Of a stretch of 64,000 nt of DNA, positions 42,396-49,268 are shown in pieces. How positions within the stretch are numbered: the first letter of the stretch is position 1; each line of letters opens with the position of its first letter. Made by a program: the position numbers and the translations under genes. This stretch comes from JABDCD01 sp964469525 (GTDB taxonomy: Bacteria; Pseudomonadota; Alphaproteobacteria; Rickettsiales; SXRF01). A model generated the notes under the pieces. That model searched no databases. It saw nothing but the letters and a program-made list of their open reading frames with translations, and was not told the origin of the DNA. The stretch is taken from assembly GCA_964469525.1 (NCBI GenBank), contig CAYXYU010000002.1, forward strand, positions 124,001-188,000. Direction: 5' to 3'.

Positions 42396-43538
42396 GGTCA
42401 TCAGGATCATCGGGTCCTCGCCTCCTGTTTTCCTGAAGCCAAGCTTCGCATGCAGCTTCAGGCTGGGAGGGTTATCCGAGCGCACTTCGGCGCGGATGGT
42501 TTTCAGTTTCAATGTTGCTGCGGCATAGCGCAGTCCTAGCCGGCACATGGCGGTGCCGGCGCCCTTAGGGAGATTATCCCAGCCGAGATAAAACCCCCAT
42601 TCAGCCGACTGGGCGGCCGAATCGATATGGGTGAAGTTAACCAGCCCGAACGGGATGCTTTGCGCTTCAGCTATCAGATAGGAGCTGTCGGCGGGTCGGC
42701 TGGCGAACCAGTGAGCATGTTCTTTGGGCGTAATTTCCTGCTGGTGACGCATGGCCTGACGCACTCGCGGCTGGTTGCGCCAGTGAAGCAGCAACTCGCG
42801 GTCGGCTTCTGCAAGGAGGCGTAGCTGCATCTGGGATGCAAGATCCGTGGGAGAGACAACCGGCTGCCAGTTAAGCACCTGTTGCGTGGTGATAAATTGT
42901 CCCGGTGTGTAAAGTGCATCGTAAATGGCACTGAGCTGCGCATAATCCTGCGGCGTATCGAGTGTCCAGCGGTGAAATGACAGGTTCTCATCCGAGGCGA
43001 AACAGGTCAACCTGAATTGCAGCGGGCGGCGGTAGAGATAAGGGGTTACATGCTCCCGTTCATAAGGATCGCGGGCTTGCCGGGCAGCGGCTTCCAGTGC
43101 TGCGAAGCTGAACAGTTCGGCATCGAGCCCTTGTGGAAAGCTGCGCAGCGGGATGACATCGCTCAAGTAATCGCATGACATTTCCTTCCAGCGCCTGCAC
43201 ATCGCCGCAAGCACGTCCGGGTCGATCAGCGGGCAGTCGGCGGTGACGCGCATAACATTTTCGGCGCCATGCGCCTTGGCCGCCTGATAATAGCGGTCGA
43301 GCACATCCGTTTCGCTGCCGCGGAAGCAGGGCACATCCCATTCCTGGCAGCGTGCCTCAACGATATCGTCGACCGGCAGGGTGGATGTCGTCACCACCAC
43401 CTTATCCAGCGCCTTACAGCTTTTGACCCGCTGAATCACGTGCCACAGCGCCGGCTGCCCCGCCAGTGGCTTCATCACTTTCCCCGGCAGGCGCGTTGAG
43501 CCCATGCGTGCCTGGATGATGCAGACCGGGCGCCTCAT
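42378..43538 (-). CDS. cytidylyltransferase (SpsF-like) fused to PseH-like GNAT acetyltransferase
   Basis: The protein has 386 residues with two domains. Residues 1-230 are a nucleotidyltransferase of the SpsF/CMP-sugar synthetase type (CIIQARMGSTRLPGKVMKPL, RVTADCPLIDP, YEREHVTPYLY). Residues 240-386 are a GNAT domain (LRLLAEADRELLLHWRNQP, GFYLGWDNLPKGAGTAMCRL, LHAKLGFRKTG) matching PseH, which N-acetylates the 4-amino sugar. Usual pse clusters have PseF and PseH as separate proteins and PseF of another subfamily. The fusion would combine the third and last steps of CMP-Pse synthesis. It overlaps pseC by four bases. Confidence 0.85.
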   Translation of the reverse strand: MRRPVCIIQARMGSTRLPGKVMKPLAGQPALWHVIQRVKSCKALDKVVVTTSTLPVDDIVEARCQEWDVPCFRGSETDVLDRYYQAAKAHGAENVMRVTADCPLIDPDVLAAMCRRWKEMSCDYLSDVIPLRSFPQGLDAELFSFAALEAAARQARDPYEREHVTPYLYRRPLQFRLTCFASDENLSFHRWTLDTPQDYAQLSAIYDALYTPGQFITTQQVLNWQPVVSPTDLASQMQLRLLAEADRELLLHWRNQPRVRQAMRHQQEITPKEHAHWFASRPADSSYLIAEAQSIPFGLVNFTHIDSAAQSAEWGFYLGWDNLPKGAGTAMCRLGLRYAAATLKLKTIRAEVRSDNPPSLKLHAKLGFRKTGGEDPMILMTLSLTH

Positions 43539-44665
43539 AAAAGATTGGACAGCGCTTTCGCCACCTCATCCTGCATTGTATCCGTCAGGCCCGGATAGAG
43601 CGGCAGGGAAAGTGCCCCGGCATAGAAGACTTCGGCACGCGGGAAATCGCCGGGGCGGAAGCCCAGCTTGCGGTAATAGGGCTGCAGATGAATGGGGATG
43701 TAATGCACATTGACGCCGATGCCTGCCTTGCGCAGGCCGTCATATAGCGCCGCCCGTCTGGTTTCTTCTACATGGATGATATACAGGTGCCAGGCGCTCT
43801 CCGGGTCATGAGGTGGCAGTGTTAGAGACAGGTTATTCAGCTTTTCTCGATAGCGCGCCGCCAGCCGCCGCCGCTCGGCGACGAAGCGGTCGAGCTTTTT
43901 CATCTGGCTTTCTCCCAGCGCCGCCTGGATATCAGTCAGGCGGTAATGGTAGCCGAGCAGCTGCATCTCGTAATACCAGCCGCCTTCCTTCCGAGCAAAT
44001 AACAGGTCGGTGTCGCGGGTGATGCCATGCGTGCGCAACAGCGTAAGCGAACGGGCAAGGGCGGCATCGTTGGTTACTACCATTCCACCTTCGCCGGTGG
44101 TGACGGACTTGACAGGATGGAAGCTGAACAACGTGGCGTCGCTGTAAGCGCCAGCACCGACGGGCTTGCCCTGACAAACAGCGCCCAGCGCATGCGCCGC
44201 GTCTTCGATGATGCGTATACCGTGCGGGCGGCACAGGCGGGCAATGGACTCCATATCGCAGGCGCGCCCCGAGAAGTGCACCACGACCAGTGCCTTGGGC
44301 AGGTTTCCACCTGCCGTTGCAAGCTTCGCTTCCAGCGCTGCCGGATCAATATTGCCGGTCGCCGGATCGACATCGACAAAATCTACCGCTGCGCCGCAAT
44401 AGCGCGCGCAGTTGGCAGAGGCGACGAAACTGATGGGTGAGGTCCAGACCGTATCGCCGCTGCCGATGCCCAGTGCCAGGCAGGTCAGGTGCAGTCCGGC
44501 CGTGCAACTCGATACCGCTACTGCGTGACTGGCGCCGCAATAGCTGGCGACCGCTTCCTCGAAGCGGGCAATGGTAGGGCCCTGCGTGATGAAATCCGAA
44601 CGCAGGACCGAGACCACCGCCGCGATGTCATCCTCGTCGATCTGCTGGCGGCTATAGGGGATCAT
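43535..44665 (-). CDS. pseC: PseC, UDP-4-amino-4,6-dideoxy-N-acetyl-beta-L-altrosamine transaminase
   Basis: The protein has 376 residues of DegT-type PLP aminotransferase. It begins MIPYSRQQIDEDDIAAVVSVLRSDF, split here as IPYSRQQIDEDDI and LRSDFITQGPTIARFE, both typical of PseC. The cofactor Asp lies in IIEDAAHALGA and the Schiff-base Lys in SFHPVKSVTTGEGGM. It aminates the PseB product. The stop lies three bases from pseB's downstream end and the 3' end overlaps the fused cytidylyltransferase gene, so pseB-pseC-pseFH form one operon. Confidence 0.92.
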   Translation of the reverse strand: MIPYSRQQIDEDDIAAVVSVLRSDFITQGPTIARFEEAVASYCGASHAVAVSSCTAGLHLTCLALGIGSGDTVWTSPISFVASANCARYCGAAVDFVDVDPATGNIDPAALEAKLATAGGNLPKALVVVHFSGRACDMESIARLCRPHGIRIIEDAAHALGAVCQGKPVGAGAYSDATLFSFHPVKSVTTGEGGMVVTNDAALARSLTLLRTHGITRDTDLLFARKEGGWYYEMQLLGYHYRLTDIQAALGESQMKKLDRFVAERRRLAARYREKLNNLSLTLPPHDPESAWHLYIIHVEETRRAALYDGLRKAGIGVNVHYIPIHLQPYYRKLGFRPGDFPRAEVFYAGALSLPLYPGLTDTMQDEVAKALSNLL

Positions 44666-44668
44666 GGC

Positions 44669-45676
44669 TTAGGGGCAGTTCTTGGCGATCATATCGCGTA
44701 GCTCAGGAGCGGTTAGAAACACATTGTCGCGGGAATTATATTCGAAACCGGGCGCTACCAGCTTGCCCTGCTCGCCCAGCCGGTTGATTTCCAGGTTGCG
44801 TGGCCGGTTGAAGGCAAAGGCGGGCTTGATGACGAAGTGATCGTCAAACTCCAGCGTCACTTTGCTGCTGTCGGCGGGGCACATCACCTCGTGCAGTTTT
44901 TCGCCCGGACGTATGCCTACGACGTGCGTCTTGATGCCGGGCTGCAGCGCTTCAGCAAGCGTGAGGATATCGAAGGAGGGAATTTTTGGTACGAACAGCT
45001 CACCTCCCTGCATGCGGGAAAAGCTCTTAATAACGAAATCCACTCCCTGCTGCAGGGTGATGGAGAAGCGGGTCATCTTGGGGTCGGTGATGGGGAGGCT
45101 TTTCTCGCCATCGGCAAGCAGCTTGCGGAAAAATGGAATGACCGAACCCCGCGAGCCCATCACGTTGCCGTAGCGTACCACGGAAAACTCGGTGGTGAGC
45201 TTGCCGCGGATATTATTGGCAGCGATGAACAGCTTGTCGGAGACCAGTTTGGTGGCGCCATACAGATTGATGGGAGCGGCGGCCTTGTCAGTGGAGAGGG
45301 CGATGACCTGGCGGACATTGCGCGCCAGCGCGGCGGCGATCACGTTCTCGGCGCCCTGAATATTAGTCTTGATGGCCTCACCAGGATTGTATTCCAGCGC
45401 CGGCACCTGCTTCAGCGCCGCTGCATGGATCACGAAATCGACGTCGATGAAGGCGCTTTCGAGGCGCTCGGCGTCCCGTACATCGCCCAGGAAATAGCGC
45501 ATGCAGGGCGCATTGAAGCGGCGCTGCATCTCGTACTGCTTATATTCATCGCGGGAAAACACGATGATGCGCCGGGGGCGGTATCGCGCCAGCAGCGTCA
45601 CCACGCAGCGCTGACCGAAGGAGCCGGTGCCGCCGGTAATCAGTATCACCCTGTCGTCAAACATCGAATAATTCAT
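44669..45676 (-). CDS. pseB: PseB, UDP-N-acetylglucosamine 4,6-dehydratase (inverting)
   Basis: The protein has 335 residues of extended SDR. The NAD site is ILITGGTGSFGQRCVVTLL. The catalytic region ALSTDKAAAPINLYGATKLV contains the Tyr/Lys and the TDKA segment typical of inverting dehydratases such as PseB/FlaA1. VRYGNVMGSRGSVIPFF and GIRPGEKLHEVM follow. It starts CMP-Pse synthesis from UDP-GlcNAc. The ATG at 45676 is used; ATG 45664 is an alternative as neither has a clear ribosome-binding site. Confidence 0.93.
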   Translation of the reverse strand: MNYSMFDDRVILITGGTGSFGQRCVVTLLARYRPRRIIVFSRDEYKQYEMQRRFNAPCMRYFLGDVRDAERLESAFIDVDFVIHAAALKQVPALEYNPGEAIKTNIQGAENVIAAALARNVRQVIALSTDKAAAPINLYGATKLVSDKLFIAANNIRGKLTTEFSVVRYGNVMGSRGSVIPFFRKLLADGEKSLPITDPKMTRFSITLQQGVDFVIKSFSRMQGGELFVPKIPSFDILTLAEALQPGIKTHVVGIRPGEKLHEVMCPADSSKVTLEFDDHFVIKPAFAFNRPRNLEINRLGEQGKLVAPGFEYNSRDNVFLTAPELRDMIAKNCP

Positions 45677-45806
45677 CTATTTTTTTGAGAAGTAAATGAA
45701 TACGGTGAAAATGTCACGCATTTGATAGCGCAGGGAGTAGCCGGGAAGGAAGAAATTCTTTAACGCGTGGTAGTGTTTATTATGGTTTCTTTATAGCATT
45801 CAGGGT

Positions 45807-45821
45807 TAGTCTAAAAGACTA
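45807..45821. promoter_or_regulatory. short palindrome upstream of the hybrid kinase gene
   Basis: TAGTCTAAAAGACTA has 6-bp arms and a 3-base centre and lies 19 bases before the kinase GTG start. It could be an operator or a small hairpin in the leader. Because the kinase itself has a DNA-binding-like N-terminus, self-regulation is conceivable. Confidence 0.3.
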
Positions 45822-45840
45822 GGAATTTGGAAAGTATTAT

Positions 45841-47550
45841 GTGCATTCTAATGTTTTACAGACATTAACCGGGTATCTGACGGCTAGCGAAGCCGCTGAA
45901 TTCTTGGGTATAGACACCGATATTCTGCGGGACTGGGATAAAAGCGGGAAACTCAAGCCGATAAACACGCAAAGCGGAGCCTTATACCGGCGGCAGGATC
46001 TGCTGACAGTGGCGGACACACATTGCAGGGTTGAAGCCTATAATGCTTTTATCCCTTCCATAGGCGAAGTTCAGGCGTTGCTGGCAGCCGTCGTTGAATC
46101 TTCCGAGGATGCCATCATTACCAAAAGCCTGGAAGGATGCATACTCTCCTGGAATCAATCCGCCGAAAAACTTTTCGGGTATACTGCTCACGAGGCGATT
46201 GGCCGGTCCATCCTGATGCTCATTCCTTCTGATCGGCGGAATGAGGAGCATATGATTATCGAGCGCCTCAGACGGGGTGAGCGTATCGACCATTATGAGA
46301 CGGTGCGCGTTACGAAGGATCGCCGGCTAATCGATATTTCGTTGTCCATCTCTCCATTATGCGACCGGAACGGAAATGTTATCGGAGCCTCCAAGATAGC
46401 GCGTGACATTACCGAGCAGAAGCGCCTGCGGAACGCGCTGGAAGAAGCCAACCGGCGCAAGAGCGAATTCCTTGCGACCCTTGCCCATGAGCTGCGCAAT
46501 CCGCTGGCTCCGATTAAAAACGCGCTTCACATTCTCGCATCCCCTAAAGCCACGGCGGGAATGAAGGAGGAGGCGCGGCAGATGATGCAGCGCCAGGTAC
46601 ATCAGATGAAGCGTCTGATCGACGACCTGATGGATGTGTCACGCATCAACCAGGGCAAGATCGAGCTGCGGAAGGAACGGCTTGCCTTAAGCGATGCCAT
46701 CCAGACAGCGGTCGAAATCGCCCGGCCGATGATTACGGAGAAGCGGCACGAGCTTACAATTACCCAGCCGCACGATCAAATCTGGCTCGAAGGGGACAAG
46801 GTACGGCTGGCGCAGGTATTTGCCAACCTGCTCAACAATGCCGCCAAATATACCAACGAAGGCGGCTGCATATCGCTGATAGCCCGCCGGGAAGAGGGAG
46901 AAGCCGTCATTTGCATCAAGGATAATGGTATTGGTATTCCGCCAGAGAAGTTGCCTGTTATCTTCGATCTGTTCGTGCAGATCGACCGATCCCTCGAGCG
47001 CACCCAAGGTGGCCTAGGGATTGGATTGACACTGGTCAAGGAACTGGTGGAACTGCATGGAGGTAGTATAGAGGCTTCAAGCGAAGGGGAAGGGAAGGGC
47101 AGCGAGTTCCTGATACGCCTGCCTTTGCCTACTGCCCATACAGAGTCGGTGCCTGATACGCCGCCGGCAGAAGGGTCCGGCAAAAGGCACCGCATACTGG
47201 TCGTGGATGATAACGAGGCGTCGGCCAAGACGCTGAGCTGGACGCTGGAGGTGATCGGACATGAGTCAAAACTGGCAGAGGATGCGGAAACCGCCCTCGA
47301 AACGGCGCGCGCTTTCCGTCCGGACGTGATTCTCCTCGACATAGGGCTGCCGCGCATTAGCGGTTATGAGTTATGCCGGCGGCTACGGCAGATGCCGGAA
47401 ACCAGGGATGCCACTATTATTGCGCAGACCGGCTGGGGACAGGAGGAGCACCGCCAGCGCTCCCGCGAAGCCGGGTTCGATCATCATTTGGTCAAGCCGA
47501 TCGATATCCAGTCGCTGCAGCAATTGCTGGCAACGCTGGAGAAAAAATAG
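45841..47550 (+). CDS. hybrid sensor histidine kinase: HTH-like, PAS, HisKA, HATPase, REC
   Basis: The protein has 569 residues from a GTG. Residues 11-58 (YLTASEAAEFLGIDTDILRD, LKPINTQSGALYRRQDLL) form a MerR/excisionase-type winged-helix domain, unusual for a kinase. A PAS domain follows at about 75-190 with ITKSLEGCILSWNQSAEKLF. The HisKA box LATLAHELRNPLAPI carries phospho-His 216, then comes the ATPase domain (N-box FANLLNNAAKYT, DNGIGIPPEK, GGLGIGLTLVKELVELHGG) and a C-terminal receiver with D456-D457 acidic pocket, phospho-Asp about 500 in ILLDIGLP and Lys about 552. No membrane segment is present, so it senses a cytoplasmic cue. Confidence 0.88.
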   Translation: MHSNVLQTLTGYLTASEAAEFLGIDTDILRDWDKSGKLKPINTQSGALYRRQDLLTVADTHCRVEAYNAFIPSIGEVQALLAAVVESSEDAIITKSLEGCILSWNQSAEKLFGYTAHEAIGRSILMLIPSDRRNEEHMIIERLRRGERIDHYETVRVTKDRRLIDISLSISPLCDRNGNVIGASKIARDITEQKRLRNALEEANRRKSEFLATLAHELRNPLAPIKNALHILASPKATAGMKEEARQMMQRQVHQMKRLIDDLMDVSRINQGKIELRKERLALSDAIQTAVEIARPMITEKRHELTITQPHDQIWLEGDKVRLAQVFANLLNNAAKYTNEGGCISLIARREEGEAVICIKDNGIGIPPEKLPVIFDLFVQIDRSLERTQGGLGIGLTLVKELVELHGGSIEASSEGEGKGSEFLIRLPLPTAHTESVPDTPPAEGSGKRHRILVVDDNEASAKTLSWTLEVIGHESKLAEDAETALETARAFRPDVILLDIGLPRISGYELCRRLRQMPETRDATIIAQTGWGQEEHRQRSREAGFDHHLVKPIDIQSLQQLLATLEKK

Positions 47551-47555
47551 GGGGG

Positions 47556-48623
47556 TTAAAACAACGCCAACTGTCCCGCCTCCACCCGGCGAAAGTGCTC
47601 GGTGGAAAGCCCATTACCGCGTCTGTTCAGCCCGTAGCGCTCGCGGGCACTTTTGAACAGCCGTTCGATATGCTCGGCGTAAATGCCTTCCCCGCTCATG
47701 CGGCTGCCGAAGGTGGCGTCATACAGCTTGCCGCCGCGCACGTCCCGGATGCGGTTCAGCACCTTCTGCTTGCGTAAGGGGTAATGCTGGTCAAGCCAGG
47801 TCTGGAACAGGTCCTTTACCCCGTAGGGCAGCCGCAGCATCACATAGGAGGCGGATAACGCGCCCGCCCCGGCCACCGCTTTGAGCAGGGACGGAATCTC
47901 ATAATCGGTAAGGCCGGGAACAATCGGCGCCATGTTGACGCTGACCGGGATGCCCGCCTTACTCAGCTCCTCGACCGCCTTCAGCCGCAAAGTCGGCGTC
48001 GAGGCGCGCGGCTCCATATTGCGTGCCAGCTCCTTATTGAGCGTGGTAATGGTGACGACGACATGGATGGCATCATATTTCGCCAGCTCCTTAAGCAGGT
48101 CGATGTCGCGCGTAACGAGATAATTCTTGGTGATGATGAAGGCGGGATTTCGGAACTCAGCGAGGACTTCGAGGCAGCCGCGCGTCAGCTTCAGCTGACG
48201 CTCAGCGGGTTGGTAGCAGTCGGTGACACCGCTCAGCCCGATCGGCGCCGGTTTCCATGACTTCTTCAGCAGCTCGGCGCGTAAGAGGGAAGGAGCTTCC
48301 ATTTTGGCGAATATCTTCGTCTCGAAATCCAGTCCCGCCGACAGGCCAAGATACTCATGCGTCGGGCGCGCGTAGCAATAGATGCAGCCATGCTCGCAGC
48401 CGCGATAGGGGTTGAGCGAAGGGCTGAACCCCACGTCGGGACTGTCATTGAACGACACCACGCTGCGCGAAGAATCCCTGAAAATCTGCGTCTCGACCTG
48501 TCCGGCTTCCGCTTCCTGCACGTAGGTAACCTCGACGCGTTCGAACCGTCCTTTGGTCATTTCTCCGGTGCCTCGGCCGCGCACGGATTTGCGGGCGAGC
48601 AGTTCCTCCTCGTCGTCGAACAT
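47556..48623 (-). CDS. PA0069-family radical SAM protein (SplB-related)
   Basis: The protein has 355 residues. The radical SAM Cys triad C76-x3-C80-x2-C83 lies in NPYRGCEHGCIYCYARPTHE. N-terminal RGRGTGEMTKGRFE and SLNPYRGCEHGC mark the PA0069 subfamily, which is related to spore photoproduct lyase SplB but occurs in non-spore formers and has no settled function. Four bases separate it from the UmuD-like gene upstream, so the two are cotranscribed, which suggests a link with DNA damage. That link is inference. Confidence 0.9.
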   Translation of the reverse strand: MFDDEEELLARKSVRGRGTGEMTKGRFERVEVTYVQEAEAGQVETQIFRDSSRSVVSFNDSPDVGFSPSLNPYRGCEHGCIYCYARPTHEYLGLSAGLDFETKIFAKMEAPSLLRAELLKKSWKPAPIGLSGVTDCYQPAERQLKLTRGCLEVLAEFRNPAFIITKNYLVTRDIDLLKELAKYDAIHVVVTITTLNKELARNMEPRASTPTLRLKAVEELSKAGIPVSVNMAPIVPGLTDYEIPSLLKAVAGAGALSASYVMLRLPYGVKDLFQTWLDQHYPLRKQKVLNRIRDVRGGKLYDATFGSRMSGEGIYAEHIERLFKSARERYGLNRRGNGLSTEHFRRVEAGQLALF

Positions 48624-48627
48624 GAGA

Positions 48628-49203
48628 TTACCCGAAAGGCTTTATATGATTGGTGCTGATCGGGCGGACCGATAACAGCATCACGCCGCAGATCAGGTTC
48701 TCGACATCCGGATTCAGGGTGATCGGGTCGTATTTTTTGTTATCCGGCTCCAGCCAGACGCGCGAGCGCAGCTTCATGTAGCGCTTGAGTGTGACGCCGC
48801 CATCGATGACCGCCAATACCACGTCGCCGTGCATCGGCTCGATCTTGGTGTCGATCATGGCTAGATCGCCAGCGAAGACGGTTGGCTCCATACTGTCGCC
48901 TTCGACAGGATGAAAAAATGTGCCGTCCGGGTGCCTGATGAGGTCGTTCAGGTTTAGGTAACGCTCGATATAGTCGATGCTGGCCTTCATCAGCCCCATC
49001 GGCACCTTCATCGCATAGACCGGCAGGTTGAAGCCTTTATGCTCAATATAATGCATGATAGACTGTTCCATGCTGGCTGGGATGCGCATGGGTTTGGTCG
49101 GCTCGCCGTATTTGTATTTCGGGCCGCTGCCCGGTCGTGCGCCGCCATGCTTCGGCAAATGGATAACTTTCTGTTCTTTATAAGATTTCTTCTTGACCGG
49201 CAT
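48628..49203 (-). CDS. UmuD/LexA-like S24 peptidase-domain protein
   Basis: From ATG 49203 (AGGAAA upstream) the product has 191 residues. The N-terminus is basic with HGGARPGSGPKYKYGEPTKP, an AT-hook-like tail seen in some UmuD homologues. The S24 catalytic domain has Ser104 in VEGDSMEPTVFAGD and Lys140 in GGVTLKRYM. The Ala-Gly autocleavage dipeptide of UmuD is not evident near residues 65-72. No umuC is adjacent; instead it forms a pair with the radical SAM gene. A perfect palindrome 18 bases upstream suggests self- or LexA-type control. Cytoplasmic role in damage response is probable. Confidence 0.82.
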   Translation of the reverse strand: MPVKKKSYKEQKVIHLPKHGGARPGSGPKYKYGEPTKPMRIPASMEQSIMHYIEHKGFNLPVYAMKVPMGLMKASIDYIERYLNLNDLIRHPDGTFFHPVEGDSMEPTVFAGDLAMIDTKIEPMHGDVVLAVIDGGVTLKRYMKLRSRVWLEPDNKKYDPITLNPDVENLICGVMLLSVRPISTNHIKPFG

Positions 49204-49221
49204 TGCATTTTTCCTCACTGT

Positions 49222-49241
49222 TTGAATATGTACATATTCAA
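49222..49241. promoter_or_regulatory. perfect 20-bp palindrome upstream of the UmuD-like gene
   Basis: TTGAATATGTACATATTCAA is identical on both strands and ends 18 bases before the ATG of the S24 protein, where an operator overlapping the promoter would lie. It resembles neither the alphaproteobacterial GTTC-N7-GTTC SOS box nor the E. coli LexA box exactly. Confidence 0.6.
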
Positions 49242-49268
49242 GATTCCGGCGAAAAATGCAAGGGGAAT

